A DNA stretch of 64,000 bases, taken from positions 310,001-374,000 of the forward strand of contig NZ_CP042427.1 of NCBI RefSeq assembly GCF_009069125.1, given 5' to 3'. Below, piece by piece: positions 1 through 9,799 of the stretch (the stretch's first letter is position 1; every line of letters begins with the position of its first letter). This DNA comes from Buchnera aphidicola (Aphis fabae) (GTDB lineage: Bacteria > Pseudomonadota > Gammaproteobacteria > Enterobacterales > Enterobacteriaceae). A program made the translations under genes and the position numbers. The notes under the pieces were generated by a model, which made no database searches, was not told the DNA's origin, and saw only the letters and a list, made by a program, of their open reading frames with translations.

Positions 1-590
1 TCGCTGACCCATTATACAAAAGGTACGCAGTCACATTTCATATTTCCAAATGCTTCCACTGCTTGTACGTACACGGTTTCAGGTTCTATTTCACTCCCCT
101 AGCCGGGGTTCTTTTCGCCTTTCCCTTACGGTACTAGTTCACTATCGGTCAGTCAGGAGTATTTAGCCTTAGAGGATGGTCCCCCCATATTCAAACAGGA
201 TTTCTCGTGTCCCGCTCTACTTTTCGAACTCACAAAATATTTTATTTCGTATACTGGGCTATCACCATGTATCGCTGAATTTTCCAAATCATTCTACTAT
301 AAAATATATTGATTATAGTTCTGGGCTTTTCCCTTTTCGCTCGCCACTACTAAGGGAATCTCGGTTGATTTCTTTTCCTCAAGGTACTTAGATGTTTCAG
401 TTCCCTTGGTTTGCTTTATTAATCTATTTAATTCAATTAATAATGATACATAAATGTATCGGGTTTCCCCATTCGGATATCGACGGTTATATCGCTTCAT
501 ATCAGCTTACCGACGCTTTTCGCAGATTAGCACGTCCTTCTTCGCCTCTGACTGCCAAGGCATTCACCATGTACGCTTATTTGCTTAACC
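1..590 (-). rRNA. rrl: 23S ribosomal RNA, 5' portion (runs off the window)
   Basis: Read on the minus strand from position 590, the sequence begins GGTTAAGC and goes on with the conserved 5' end of enterobacterial 23S rRNA (the AAGCGTACA, GCCTTGGCAGTCAGAGGCGA and AAGGACGTGCTAATCTGCGA segments). About 590 nt of a roughly 2.9 kb gene are present; the rest lies left of the window. No 16S gene precedes it. The nearest upstream gene is tRNA-Glu, so this is a 23S unit separated from 16S. The 157 nt between tRNA-Glu and the 23S start is leader or processing spacer. Short open frames over this stretch are rRNA sequence, not genes. Confidence 0.97.
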
Positions 591-747
591 TTACAACCCA
601 CAGGTGTCTTTTTTAAAAATAAAAAATATATGCTTGTTTTCCGAATTTTTAAAGAGCTTTATTTATATATGTTTTTTAACATTTTTTAAAGAATAACACA
701 ATAATTTAAATTAGTATAGAATTAATTTTAAAAAATTATTTTTATTT

Positions 748-819
748 CGTCCCCTAGGGGATTTGAACCCCTGTTGCCGCCGTGAAAGGGCGATGTCCTA
801 ACCTCTAGACGAAGGGGAC
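748..819 (-). tRNA. gltT: tRNA-Glu (anticodon TTC)
   Basis: The minus strand reads GTCCCCTTCGTCTAGAGG at the 5' end and closes with AGGGGAC plus a G discriminator. The anticodon loop CTTTCAC gives TTC. The sequence is nearly the E. coli tRNA-Glu, with a D-loop one base shorter (72 nt). The 3' CCA is not encoded: the next bases are AAA, so the CCA-adding enzyme is needed. It lies between aroE and 23S rRNA and is probably co-transcribed with the rRNA. Confidence 0.96.
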
Positions 820-866
820 TTTTAAGTTGTATATAAAATTATTGTTTTAAATAAGTATTATATTAA

Positions 867-894
867 ATAATACAGATCGAAAAAAAAGAGTCAA
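867..894 (-). promoter_or_regulatory. Candidate sigma-70 promoter for tRNA-Glu/23S rRNA
   Basis: On the minus strand a -35 TTGACT (894-889) and a -10 TATTAT (872-867) are separated by 16 bp, about 50 nt upstream of tRNA-Glu. Five of six -35 bases and five of six -10 bases match the sigma-70 consensus. This would drive the tRNA-Glu/rrl transcript. It is a sequence match only; AT-rich DNA yields chance -10 boxes, but the TTGACT is informative. Confidence 0.55.
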
Positions 895-976
895 GTATTT
901 TCTTTCATATTCAGTGAATATATAAAATTTTTTTTTGTATATTTTAAGTATTCTGTAAATTAATTTATATAAAAAA

Positions 977-1807
977 TTAATTTTTCTTTAAGATATCGAT
1001 AATATAATCTGTTTTTGGCAATATACCATGCCATTCTAAAAAAGAATGAGCAGCCTGAAAAACTAACATTCCTATTCCATCTGAAACATACTTAGCATTT
1101 ATTTTCAGACACCAATTAAGAAAAGATGTATTTTCTAACCCATAATTCATATCATAAAAAAAAGTTTCAGAAGAAAATAAATATAATGGAATAAAACTGG
1201 TATTATATTGAATATTCCTAGATAAACCATTAATTACTAAATCAAAAAATTTATTTTTTAAGTCATCTTTTTCAAATATTTTAATATTTCCATATTGTTT
1301 AAATTGATTAACTAAATTTATAGCATTGGAAACGGTTCTATTTAAAATATAAACTGAGCATCCTAAAGATAAAATTGATAAAAGAACACCTTGAACTGCT
1401 CCTCCTGCTCCTAATATTAATATAGAAAAATTTTTTTTTATAAATTTCAATCTATTTAAATCAGATAATAATCCAATACCATCAGTGTTATCTCCTAAAA
1501 TATATTGATTATCTACTTTTTTTAATGTATTTACAGATTTAGCGATTTGAGCTCTTTTACTTAGTTTATTAGAAAAATAATAAGCTTCTTTTTTAAAAGG
1601 AGAAGTAACATTAGCTCCTTGAATATGATTATTAAAAAAATAAGTTACTAATAAAGAAAATTGATTTAATGGAATATTAATAGATTTATAAATATGTAAA
1701 ATCTTAGTTTGTTTAGAAAAAAGATCATGAATCTGAGGAGATTTACTATGATTAATAGGATTTCCAAACAAAGCATAGTTAAAATTCTCATTGTTGTATT
1801 TACGCAT
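977..1807 (-). CDS. aroE: Shikimate dehydrogenase (NADP+)
   Basis: Reduces 3-dehydroshikimate to shikimate with NADPH, the fourth step of the common aromatic pathway, in the cytoplasm. The 276-residue protein has the substrate motif NHSKSP (19-24), NVTSPFK with the catalytic lysine (Lys72), DNTDG (106-110) with the catalytic aspartate (Asp109), the dinucleotide-binding GAGGA (133-137) and NRT (156-158). Length matches E. coli AroE (272). Its start lies inside the end of tsaC (8-nt overlap), so the two are translationally adjacent, as in E. coli. With aroB and aroK further right it serves the aromatic amino-acid supply that aphid endosymbionts provide. Confidence 0.97.
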   Translation of the reverse strand: MRKYNNENFNYALFGNPINHSKSPQIHDLFSKQTKILHIYKSINIPLNQFSLLVTYFFNNHIQGANVTSPFKKEAYYFSNKLSKRAQIAKSVNTLKKVDNQYILGDNTDGIGLLSDLNRLKFIKKNFSILILGAGGAVQGVLLSILSLGCSVYILNRTVSNAINLVNQFKQYGNIKIFEKDDLKNKFFDLVINGLSRNIQYNTSFIPLYLFSSETFFYDMNYGLENTSFLNWCLKINAKYVSDGIGMLVFQAAHSFLEWHGILPKTDYIIDILKKN

Positions 1808-2372
1808 AACGAATTAAATTTCCATTCATAATATTAATTATTTTAGAAGGATTTTTTTCACTTCCTATATTACCATTCAGTAATGGAAAATCTTTTCCAA
1901 AATTTTTTAACACACTTGCTCTAGTAAGACATGGAGGCATATTTGAAAAATTAGCACTTGTTGATATTAATGGTTTTCCAAAAATAGTACATAATTTAAC
2001 TATGCTTAAATGGTTGCTAATACGTACTGCTATAGTATTAGATTTTCCAGTTAACCAATACGGAGTTAAAGCATTTGATGGAACTAAAAACGTAAAAGGT
2101 CCTGGCCAATAATGAAACATATTTTTTTTTTGATTTGCTGATATTTTAGTTTCATCAATATATTTTTTTATTTGATTATAATAAGCGGCTACTAATATAA
2201 AACCTTTTTTTATACTTCTTTTCTTTAAACTTAATAAGTTTTCAACAGCTATTTGACTATCAGGATCACATCCTAAGCCAAACATAGATTCTGTAGGATA
2301 TGCAATTATTTTTTTACAATATAATTTTTGTATACAACACGCTAACGAATTTAAATGAAAATTTTTACTCAT
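1800..2372 (-). CDS. tsaC: L-threonylcarbamoyladenylate synthase TsaC (YrdC)
   Basis: Makes threonylcarbamoyl-AMP from threonine, bicarbonate and ATP, the first step of t6A37 modification of ANN-decoding tRNAs. The 190 residues equal E. coli TsaC in length. Visible family motifs are YPTESMFGLGCDPDS (25-39), the basic stretch KKRSIKKG (50-57), HYWPGPFTF (87-95) and STSANFS (137-143). It follows smg and precedes aroE, keeping the E. coli smg-(topA-like)-tsaC-aroE order with the topA-related gene absent. Start ATG at 2372. Confidence 0.95.
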   Translation of the reverse strand: MSKNFHLNSLACCIQKLYCKKIIAYPTESMFGLGCDPDSQIAVENLLSLKKRSIKKGFILVAAYYNQIKKYIDETKISANQKKNMFHYWPGPFTFLVPSNALTPYWLTGKSNTIAVRISNHLSIVKLCTIFGKPLISTSANFSNMPPCLTRASVLKNFGKDFPLLNGNIGSEKNPSKIINIMNGNLIRYA

Positions 2373-2408
2373 TGAATAATTCTCATATAAAAAATATTAT
2401 TTAAAAAC

Positions 2409-2882
2409 TTAATGTATTATTTCTGTTGTAAAATTAAATAATAAATTTTCCAGCTTTCTATAAACTATTTCACACCCTGGAGCATTAAATAAAACAATTA
2501 AAATAATCCATTTTAAATCCTCTAGATTTAACTCATTAATTTCTAAAGCCATAATTCTTTCAATAATCATTTCACGTGTATCTAAAGTTAATATTTCTAA
2601 TTGTTCTAAAAACAGCATAAAACCACGACAATCAGAATTTAACTTAAACAATTCTTCTTGATTATAAATACGTGTTGAAATTTGATTTGAAGCTAAACTA
2701 ATAGATGAAAGATCGTTTTTTTTATAACAAGATAAATTTTTTAACCAGAGTAGTGCATTATAAATATCTTTTTGTTGAAAACCTATATCTGACAAATCAT
2801 TTGTTAGACTTTCATAATCAATAGACATTTCTGATTCACTATGAACATAAGTTTCAAATAAATATATTAATATTTCAAACAT
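2409..2882 (-). CDS. smg: Smg family protein (DUF494)
   Basis: The 157 residues match the E. coli Smg length and open with MFEILIYLFETY, typical of the family. The protein is mostly acidic and helical with no catalytic motif that I can recognise; the family's molecular role is not established. It sits between the divergent def-fmt pair and tsaC. That is its conserved place next to peptide deformylase genes, which suggests a link to translation (inference from context only). Confidence 0.9.
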   Translation of the reverse strand: MFEILIYLFETYVHSESEMSIDYESLTNDLSDIGFQQKDIYNALLWLKNLSCYKKNDLSSISLASNQISTRIYNQEELFKLNSDCRGFMLFLEQLEILTLDTREMIIERIMALEINELNLEDLKWIILIVLFNAPGCEIVYRKLENLLFNFTTEIIH

Positions 2883-2984
2883 TATATCCTCAACTACATA
2901 TTGAAAAATTTAAATATTTAATAACATATTTGATATATTATTTTTTAAATATTTTAACTATTTAATATATAAAAATTTATAATA

Positions 2985-3069
2985 TATTGAAAGTTAATAA
3001 GTCAATTTAATAATAATTAATTTTTATTTAAATAAAGAGTGAAAATTTTTTAAAAGTATTGAAAGTTAA
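2985..3069 (+). repeat. 13-nt direct repeat in the smg/def divergent spacer
   Basis: TATTGAAAGTTAA occurs at 2985-2997 and again at 3057-3069, 72 bp apart, in the spacer between smg (minus) and def (plus). Each copy contains TTGAAA, which could serve as a -35 box for def, with weak AT-rich -10 candidates downstream (for example 3011-3016 and 3082-3087). The repeat is short and the DNA is AT-rich, so chance or duplication of a promoter element are both possible. Confidence 0.4.
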
Positions 3070-3137
3070 CTTTTAATTATATTAAAAGAGTTTATACTAT
3101 AAAATTAAATAATTTTATAACTAATACAAATAAATAT

Positions 3138-3647
3138 ATGTCTGTTTTAAAAATATTACAATATCCAGATCCAAGATTAAGACTTATTGCAAAACCTGTT
3201 AATATAATTACAAAAGAAATAAAAAATTTAGCTTTTAATATGTTAGATACTATGTATACAAACGAAGGAATAGGTTTAGCAGCAACTCAGGTTGATATTC
3301 AATTACAAATCGTAGTTATTAGTAAAGAAAATATCAACAAAGAACATTTAATACTAATTAATCCTAAAATTATTGAAAAAAAAGGAAATAATAGTATCCA
3401 AGAAGGATGCTTATCTATTCCAGAATACCGTGCTTTTATACCAAGATCAGATTATATTAAAGTAAAAGCTTTAAACTTATTTGGAAAAGAAATAGAAATA
3501 GAAGCAAATTCAGTGTTATCTATTTGTATACAACATGAAATTGATCATTTGCAAGGAAAATTATTTATAGATTATTTATCCTTATTAAAACAAACAAGAA
3601 TTGAAAAAAAAATTAAAAAAATAAACAAAAAAAATAAAATACTTTAA
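3138..3647 (+). CDS. def: Peptide deformylase
   Basis: Removes the N-formyl group from nascent proteins; an Fe2+ metalloenzyme acting at the ribosome exit. All three family motifs are present: GIGLAATQ (44-51), EGCLS (89-93, metal ligand Cys91) and HEIDH (133-137, two histidine ligands and the catalytic glutamate). At 169 residues it equals E. coli Def. It is followed 15 nt later by fmt, so formylation and deformylation are encoded together, as in most bacteria. Confidence 0.97.
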   Translation: MSVLKILQYPDPRLRLIAKPVNIITKEIKNLAFNMLDTMYTNEGIGLAATQVDIQLQIVVISKENINKEHLILINPKIIEKKGNNSIQEGCLSIPEYRAFIPRSDYIKVKALNLFGKEIEIEANSVLSICIQHEIDHLQGKLFIDYLSLLKQTRIEKKIKKINKKNKIL

Positions 3648-3662
3648 AGGATATAAACTAAT

Positions 3663-4610
3663 TTGAAAAAACTGAAAATTATTTTTGCAGGAACATCATA
3701 TTTTTCTGAAAAACATTTATCTGCTTTAATAAAACACCAATATAATATAAAAGCTGTAATTACTCAGCCAGATCTTCCATCTGGAAGAGGGCAAAAAATA
3801 ATTTTTTCCCCCGTCAAAAAAACAGCAATTAAAGAAAACATTCCTATTTTACAACCATTAAAACTAGATGATGAAAAATTTCAAAAAATAGTATCAAATT
3901 TTTCTGCAGAAATTATGATAGTAGTTTCATATGGTCAAATAATACCCCAAAAAATATTATCTATATTTCCACAAGGATGTATTAATGTTCATGCTTCATT
4001 GCTACCTAGATGGAGAGGAGCATCACCAATTCAATCAGCAATTTTATTTGGCGATAAAAAAACTGGTATAAGTATTATCAAAATGAATAATAAAATTGAT
4101 GCTGGAAATATAATAATGTTAAAAGAATGTAAAATCTCTTCTCAAGAAACATCAGCAACATTAACTTTAAAACTAGTTGAAATTGGAATTGATATATTAC
4201 TAAAAACTTTAGATCAAATAAAAAATAACATATTAATAGAAACTCAACAAAATGAAAAATACGTAACTTTTTCAAAAAAAATTCTTAAAAAAGATGCATT
4301 ATTAAATTGGAATAAAGATGCCGATTTTTTAGAACGACTAATACGTGCTTTTAATCCTTGGCCAATATGTTATTTTATTATGGATGAAATACCTATTAAA
4401 GTTTGGCAGGCAAGCGTAATAAAAAATACTATTGACAATAATTCAATAGGTAAAATTGTTTCTATTGATAAAAATGGAATTCAAATAATTACAAAAAACA
4501 ACATCTTAAATATTGAAAAAATACAAATACCTGGTAAAAATATTTTAAGTATAAAAGAAATAATACTTTCAAAAAAATATAATTTTAAAGTTGGAAAAAT
4601 ATTATTATAA
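3663..4610 (+). CDS. fmt: Methionyl-tRNA formyltransferase
   Basis: Formylates Met-tRNA(fMet) from 10-formyl-tetrahydrofolate for initiation. The 315-residue protein shows FAGTSYFS (8-15), QPDLPSGRGQK (35-45), and the catalytic segment NVHASLLPRWRGASPI (108-123) with Asn108 and His110, followed by the KIDAGNI aspartate (Asp146). The C-terminal tRNA-binding domain is complete. Start is TTG at 3663: the alignment begins at this codon, AAAGGA lies about 9 nt upstream, and no ATG is nearer. Second gene of def-fmt. Confidence 0.95.
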   Translation: MKKLKIIFAGTSYFSEKHLSALIKHQYNIKAVITQPDLPSGRGQKIIFSPVKKTAIKENIPILQPLKLDDEKFQKIVSNFSAEIMIVVSYGQIIPQKILSIFPQGCINVHASLLPRWRGASPIQSAILFGDKKTGISIIKMNNKIDAGNIIMLKECKISSQETSATLTLKLVEIGIDILLKTLDQIKNNILIETQQNEKYVTFSKKILKKDALLNWNKDADFLERLIRAFNPWPICYFIMDEIPIKVWQASVIKNTIDNNSIGKIVSIDKNGIQIITKNNILNIEKIQIPGKNILSIKEIILSKKYNFKVGKILL

Positions 4611-4635
4611 AAATATTTTATTTCTCGAATAAACT

Positions 4636-4660
4636 AGCAAACGGTATACTTCCGTTTGCT
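4636..4660. terminator. Bidirectional hairpin between fmt and rplQ
   Basis: AGCAAACGG (4636-4644) pairs perfectly with CCGTTTGCT (4652-4660) around a 7-nt loop. It lies between the convergent ends of fmt (plus) and rplQ (minus) and stands out as a GC-containing stem in AT-rich DNA. Following T-tracts are only moderate on either side, so efficiency is uncertain, but its position suits a shared terminator. Confidence 0.65.
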
Positions 4661-4693
4661 TAAACATATAATAATATTTATTGTATCTAAATA

Positions 4694-5095
4694 TCAATTT
4701 TTAATATTTTTTACACTACTTGTTTTGGAGTTTTTTTTCACCCGATCAACTAGCTCAATATAAGCCATTGGAGCTTTATCTCCAGCTCGAAACCCACATT
4801 TTAAAATACGAGTATAACCACCACATCTCTCAGAAAAAACAGGGCCTAAATTTTGAAATAATTTAGCAACTACTTCATTGTTTCGAACCCTTGAAAAAAC
4901 TAATCTTCTACGAGCAACATTGTCTATTTTTGAAAAAGTAATCATAGGTTCGACAATTCTACGAAGTTCTTTTGCTTTTGCTAATGTAGTTTTTATAATT
5001 TCATTTAAGAACAATGAACATGCCATATTTTTGAATATGGCATTACGATGACTACTGTTACAATTTAACTGACGACCAATTTTCCGATGTCTCAT
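4694..5095 (-). CDS. rplQ: 50S ribosomal protein L17
   Basis: Large-subunit protein near the exit tunnel. [19 protein letters not shown] at the N-terminus and the GGYTRILK segment are diagnostic of L17. The 133 residues are slightly longer than E. coli L17 (127) through a basic C-terminal tail. It is the last gene of the alpha operon, 60 nt after rpoA, and is followed by the 4636-4660 hairpin. Confidence 0.97.
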   Translation of the reverse strand: MRHRKIGRQLNCNSSHRNAIFKNMACSLFLNEIIKTTLAKAKELRRIVEPMITFSKIDNVARRRLVFSRVRNNEVVAKLFQNLGPVFSERCGGYTRILKCGFRAGDKAPMAYIELVDRVKKNSKTSSVKNIKN

Positions 5096-5155
5096 AATTT
5101 AATACCTTTGTAAAAAAAATTAATCACATATTAATGCATAAGTATAATAATAAAA

Positions 5156-6145
5156 TTATTCTTCTAAAATATTTAATGGAGGCCATTTTTCTAACTTCAT
5201 CCCAAGAGATAAATTACGAGAAGCTAATATATCTTTAATTTCAGTTAATGATTTTTTACCTAGATTAGGTGTTTTTAAAAGTTCAACTTCAGTTTTTTGT
5301 ACTAAATCACCTATATAATGTATAGATTCAGCTTTAAGACAATTAGCTGATCGAACAGTTAACTCTAAATCATCTACAGGACGTAATAAAATAGGTTCAA
5401 ATTCAGGTTTTTCTTCTTTAACTTCAGGTTCTTTAACATCTCGTAAATCAACAAATGCTTCTAATTGTTCTGATAAAATAGTTGCTGCACGTCTTATAGC
5501 TTCTTCAGGATCAATTGTTCCATTTGTTTTCATTTCAATAATTAACTTATCTAGATCTGTTCTTTGTTCAACTCGTGCAGCTTCAACATTATACACAATC
5601 CTATTAATAGGGCTATAACATGCATCTACTAATAAACAACCTATAGGTCTTAAATCATCTTCTGCATGTATTCTAGAAGAAGCTGGGATATAACCCCTTC
5701 CACGTTGTACTTTAATTCTCATCTGAATAGAAGAATTATTATCTGTTAAATGACAAATAATATGATTTAGTTTAATGATTTCAACATCGCTATCATGTAT
5801 AATATCTGCAGCAGTCACACAACAAATTCCTGATTTTTTAAGAGTAATAAAAGCTTCATCTTTTCCATGTAGTTTAATTGCTAATCCTTTTAAATTTAAT
5901 AAAATCTCTAAAATATCTTCTTGAATTCCTTCTTTAGTACTATACTCATGTAGAACACCATCAATTTCTACCTCTGTTACAGCACAACCTGGAATAGAAG
6001 ATAATAATATCCTTCGCAATGCATTTCCAAGCGTATGACCGAAACCTCGTTCTAATGGTTCTAGTGTAACTTTAGTATGAGTCGGAGTAATTTGCTCAAT
6101 ATCAACTAAACGTGGTTTTAAAAAACCTATAATAGAATTCTGCAC
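5156..6145 (-). CDS. rpoA: RNA polymerase alpha subunit
   Basis: Assembly platform of RNA polymerase. At 329 residues it equals E. coli RpoA. The N-terminal dimerisation domain (about 1-235) carries [18 protein letters not shown] (33-50). A short acidic linker leads to the C-terminal domain with [10 protein letters not shown] and the [17 protein letters not shown] helix-hairpin segment, nearly identical to E. coli, so UP-element contacts could be retained. Encoded between rpsD (30 nt upstream) and rplQ in the alpha operon. Confidence 0.98.
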   Translation of the reverse strand: MQNSIIGFLKPRLVDIEQITPTHTKVTLEPLERGFGHTLGNALRRILLSSIPGCAVTEVEIDGVLHEYSTKEGIQEDILEILLNLKGLAIKLHGKDEAFITLKKSGICCVTAADIIHDSDVEIIKLNHIICHLTDNNSSIQMRIKVQRGRGYIPASSRIHAEDDLRPIGCLLVDACYSPINRIVYNVEAARVEQRTDLDKLIIEMKTNGTIDPEEAIRRAATILSEQLEAFVDLRDVKEPEVKEEKPEFEPILLRPVDDLELTVRSANCLKAESIHYIGDLVQKTEVELLKTPNLGKKSLTEIKDILASRNLSLGMKLEKWPPLNILEE

Positions 6146-6175
6146 AATAAACCTCTATATCTAATAATAAATTTA

Positions 6176-6796
6176 TTACTTAGAATAAAGTTCGACAATC
6201 AAATGTTCGTTAATTTCTGCAGATAAATCTGAACGTTCAGGAAAACGTTTAAAAATTCCTTCCATTTTGATAACATCTACTTCAATCCAAATTGGTTTTT
6301 CTCTTTGTTCAGTTATTTCTAAAGCAGCTTTTATTCGAGATTGACTCTTTGATTTATCTCTAATAGATATCCGATCATCAGGAGAAACTTGATATGATCC
6401 AATATTAACAACATGATTGTTAACTTGAATAGATTTATGACTAATTAACTGTCTTGATTCAGCACGTGTACATCCAAATCCCATGCGATAGACTACATTG
6501 TCTAGTCTGCGCTCTAAAATCTGTAATAAATTTTCTCCAGTATTACCTTTTAAACGCGATGCTTTTTTATAATATATTCTAAATTGTCTTTCTAATACAC
6601 CATAAAGACGACGTACTTTCTGTTTCTCACGTAATTGAATTGCATAATCAGACAACCTAGGTTTTCGAATACCATGTTGTCCAGGTGGATGTTCTAACTT
6701 ACATTTTGATTCTATTGAACGAAATCCAGATTTTAAAAATAAATCAGTTCCTTCACGTCGACTTAACTTTAATTTAGGACCTAAATATTTTGCCAT
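6176..6796 (-). CDS. rpsD: 30S ribosomal protein S4
   Basis: Primary 16S rRNA-binding assembly protein; in E. coli it also represses the alpha operon. Start chosen at 6796 ([18 protein letters not shown]), giving 206 residues exactly as in E. coli. A longer frame from 6808 would add four residues with no homologue. The S4 domain is seen in [20 protein letters not shown] followed by [11 protein letters not shown]. Lies 25 nt after rpsK and 30 nt before rpoA. Confidence 0.97.
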   Translation of the reverse strand: MAKYLGPKLKLSRREGTDLFLKSGFRSIESKCKLEHPPGQHGIRKPRLSDYAIQLREKQKVRRLYGVLERQFRIYYKKASRLKGNTGENLLQILERRLDNVVYRMGFGCTRAESRQLISHKSIQVNNHVVNIGSYQVSPDDRISIRDKSKSQSRIKAALEITEQREKPIWIEVDVIKMEGIFKRFPERSDLSAEINEHLIVELYSK

Positions 6797-6821
6797 TTGA
6801 TTCTCCAATAATTCCTAAAAT

Positions 6822-7226
<405 letters not shown>

Positions 7227-7231
7227 CTAAA

Positions 7232-7588
7232 TTATTTTTTTATTGCTTTTCTAGGGCCTTTACAAGTACGAGCATTTGTTTTTGTTCTTTGTCCACGAAC
7301 TGGAAGACTCTTACGATGACGTACACCACGATAACAGTTAAGATCAATTAAACGTTTAATATTTAAAGTTTTTTCTCTTCTTAAATCACCTTCGACAAGG
7401 TATTTAGCAACATTTTCTCTTAATAATTCAATATCTGATTCTTTTAGATCTATAATTTTCATAGTTTCTGGAATCTTTGAATGCATACAAATTATTTTAG
7501 ATCTTTTTTTTCCAATTCCATATATTGCTGTTAATGCAATTAATGTGTGTTTATTTTCAGGAATATTAATACCTGCAATACGAGCCAT
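7232..7588 (-). CDS. rpsM: 30S ribosomal protein S13
   Basis: Head protein contacting L5 and the P-site t[17 protein letters not shown] at the start and the basic tail [18 protein letters not shown] identify it; 118 residues as in E. coli. It is the first gene of the alpha operon and follows rpmJ after a 104-nt spacer that holds a candidate promoter. AAGGAT lies at a suitable distance upstream of the ATG. Confidence 0.98.
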   Translation of the reverse strand: MARIAGINIPENKHTLIALTAIYGIGKKRSKIICMHSKIPETMKIIDLKESDIELLRENVAKYLVEGDLRREKTLNIKRLIDLNCYRGVRHRKSLPVRGQRTKTNARTCKGPRKAIKK

Positions 7589-7612
7589 GTTATATAATCC
7601 TTAAAATTTATT

Positions 7613-7641
7613 AAGATAAATCAACATAATAAATTTATCAA
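7613..7641 (-). promoter_or_regulatory. Candidate alpha-operon promoter upstream of rpsM
   Basis: On the minus strand -35 TTGATA (7641-7636) and -10 TATCTT (7618-7613) are spaced by 17 bp. Transcription would start about 18 nt before rpsM. If this is the real start, no room is left for the long S4-binding leader known in E. coli. The match is by eye and weak at the -10. Confidence 0.4.
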
Positions 7642-7692
7642 TATATATTAATATTAATAAATTTTAATAAAGTGTTTTACTTTTATTTAGAT

Positions 7693-7809
7693 TTAACCTT
7701 GACGTTGTTTATGCTTTGGATCATTACTACAAATAACTCTGACAACGTTATTACGACGTATAATTTTACAATTACGACAAAGTGTTTTAACCGAAGCTTT
7801 TACTTTCAT
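7693..7809 (-). CDS. rpmJ: 50S ribosomal protein L36
   Basis: Small zinc-type ribosomal protein of 38 residues, exactly the E. coli length, read from ATG at 7809: [20 protein letters not shown], ending KHKQRQG. The zinc ligands Cys11, Cys14, Cys27 and the histidine in the tail are all present, so this is the zinc-binding form. It lies 32 nt after secY at the end of the spc gene series. Confidence 0.97.
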   Translation of the reverse strand: MKVKASVKTLCRNCKIIRRNNVVRVICSNDPKHKQRQG

Positions 7810-7841
7810 TACAAAATCCTCAACCATTAAAAAATTTTTAT

Positions 7842-9161
7842 TTAATTTAACTTTGCTTTTTTTAATATAGACTCATATTGACTAGACATTATCATCGTTT
7901 GAATTTGAGCAATAAAATCCATAATGACTACAACTACAATTAATAATGATGTACCACCAAAATAAAATGGAACATTCATAGCACTTCTCATAAATTCTGG
8001 AACTAAACAAATAAATGTAATATATAAAGAACCAAATAATGTTAATCGCAACATAATTTTATTAATATATTCAGCTGTTTTCTCACCTGGTCTAATTCCT
8101 GAAATAAAAGCACCTGATTTTTTTAAATTATCTGCAGTTTCTCGAGGATTAAAAATTAATCCAGTATAAAAAAAACAAAAGAAAATAATAGAAGTGATAT
8201 ATAAAACTAAATATAAAGGTTGGTTTGGTTGAAAATAAAACAAAATAGTTTTAAAAAAACTATATTTTTTATCTATTTCAAACCAAGATATAATAGTAGC
8301 AGGAAATAAAACAATACTAGAAGCAAATATTGCAGGTATAACACCAGACATATTAACTTTTAAAGGTAAATGAGTACTTTGTGCTGAATAAATACGACGA
8401 CCTTGTTGACGTTGAGCATAATGAACAATAATTTTTCTTTGACTACGTTCAACAAAAACAACTAAAAAAACAACTAAAAAAATTAATATCAAAATAGATA
8501 AAAATAATAATAAATGTAAATGTCCTTGTCTAGTCTGTTCAATTGTATGTATTATAGCCGAAGGAAGACCTGCAATTATACCTGTAAAAATTATAATAGA
8601 AATGCCATTTCCAATACCACATTCTGTAATTAATTCTCCTAACCACATTAAAAACATAGTACCAGTTACTAATATAATAATAGAAGTAAAATAAAAATAA
8701 AAATCTGCATTAACTATAATAGAACGTACACTAGATATACTAGATAAACCTGTAACAACACCAACTGACTGAAACAAAGCTAGTATTAAAGTCGCATATC
8801 TTGTATATTGATTGATTTTATGACGACCAGACTCTCCTTCTTTTTTCATTTCAGATAAAAAAGGTACTACTAAAGTTAACAACTGAATAATAATAGAAGC
8901 AGATATATAAGGCATAATTCCTAATGCAAAAATAGAAGCACGATTAAGAGCTCCACCAGAAAACATATTAAACATTTCAAAAATAGTTCCTTTTTGATTG
9001 TTTAATATTCTAGCTAAAATTGTAGTATCAATTCCAGGTATAGGAATAAAAGAACCAATACGAAAAATAATTAATGAAATTATTACAAAAAAAACTCTAC
9101 TTTTAAGTTCATTAATACTTTTTTTAGAATTTTTAAAATTCATTCCTAATTTATTAATCAT
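7842..9161 (-). CDS. secY: Protein translocase subunit SecY
   Basis: Channel subunit of the inner-membrane Sec translocon. The 439-residue protein shows about ten hydrophobic segments and conserved cytoplasmic motifs: [32 protein letters not shown] cut here by motif rather than in full, [17 protein letters not shown] and [16 protein letters not shown]. Length is close to E. coli SecY (443). It lies 10 nt after rplO in the spc operon. It would serve periplasmic proteins such as FkpA and membrane proteins such as HflK and MtlA. Confidence 0.97.
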   Translation of the reverse strand: MINKLGMNFKNSKKSINELKSRVFFVIISLIIFRIGSFIPIPGIDTTILARILNNQKGTIFEMFNMFSGGALNRASIFALGIMPYISASIIIQLLTLVVPFLSEMKKEGESGRHKINQYTRYATLILALFQSVGVVTGLSSISSVRSIIVNADFYFYFTSIIILVTGTMFLMWLGELITECGIGNGISIIIFTGIIAGLPSAIIHTIEQTRQGHLHLLLFLSILILIFLVVFLVVFVERSQRKIIVHYAQRQQGRRIYSAQSTHLPLKVNMSGVIPAIFASSIVLFPATIISWFEIDKKYSFFKTILFYFQPNQPLYLVLYITSIIFFCFFYTGLIFNPRETADNLKKSGAFISGIRPGEKTAEYINKIMLRLTLFGSLYITFICLVPEFMRSAMNVPFYFGGTSLLIVVVVIMDFIAQIQTMIMSSQYESILKKAKLN

Positions 9162-9171
9162 TATTTACTAA

Positions 9172-9606
9172 TTATCCTTCAATTTTACCGCCATAATTTT
9201 CAATTGCTGTACGGGCACCTCGAGTAACACGTAAACCACGCAATATTAAAGGTACTTTTAATTCTCCTGAAAAAATAATTTTTACATATTTAATATTTTT
9301 ATTAATAATATTTTGTTTTTTTAAAGTATTTAAATCAATTACATCAGCTGACAATTGTGATATTTGAGACAATCTTACTTCAGTGGTAATATTCTTTTTT
9401 CTAGATTTAAATCCAAATTTAGGAAGCCTTCTATATAACGGCATTTGTCCACCTTCAAAACCACGATTTATACTACCACCAGACCTAGATTTTTGACCTT
9501 TATGACCTCTTCCAGCTGTTTTCCCAAATCCAGAACCAATACCACGACCTAATCTTTTTCGATTTTTTTTAGATCCAAATGATGGAGATAAACTATTTAA
9601 ATACAT
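9172..9606 (-). CDS. rplO: 50S ribosomal protein L15
   Basis: Late-assembly large-subunit protein. The glycine- and arginine-rich N-terminus ([20 protein letters not shown], followed by GQKSRSGG) is diagnostic; 144 residues as in E. coli. It follows rpmD after 3 nt and precedes secY by 10 nt, consistent with tight coupling in the spc operon. Confidence 0.97.
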   Translation of the reverse strand: MYLNSLSPSFGSKKNRKRLGRGIGSGFGKTAGRGHKGQKSRSGGSINRGFEGGQMPLYRRLPKFGFKSRKKNITTEVRLSQISQLSADVIDLNTLKKQNIINKNIKYVKIIFSGELKVPLILRGLRVTRGARTAIENYGGKIEG

Positions 9607-9609
9607 AAA

Positions 9610-9789
9610 TTATTCCTCTTGTATTTTTAAAATATATGATACTTTTTTAATCATTCCTCGAATCGAAGGAGTATCTTCAAGAATTACAGTATGCCCAATA
9701 TAACGTAATCCTAAACCAGACAATGTTTTTTTATGTTTAGGAATTCTTCCTATTGAACTTTTAACTTGAGTAATTTTAATAGTTTTCAT
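9610..9789 (-). CDS. rpmD: 50S ribosomal protein L30
   Basis: A 59-residue frame from ATG at 9789 to TAA at 9610 reads [20 protein letters not shown] and continues with [20 protein letters not shown], the bacterial L30 pattern and length. It sits between rpsE (10 nt) and rplO (3 nt), its normal place in the spc operon. Confidence 0.96.
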   Translation of the reverse strand: MKTIKITQVKSSIGRIPKHKKTLSGLGLRYIGHTVILEDTPSIRGMIKKVSYILKIQEE

Positions 9790-9799
9790 TTATTAGAAT

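Noticed and set aside
176-616. Three short open frames on both strands
   Set aside because: They lie over the 23S rRNA 5' region and its leader and translate conserved rRNA sequence; not protein genes.
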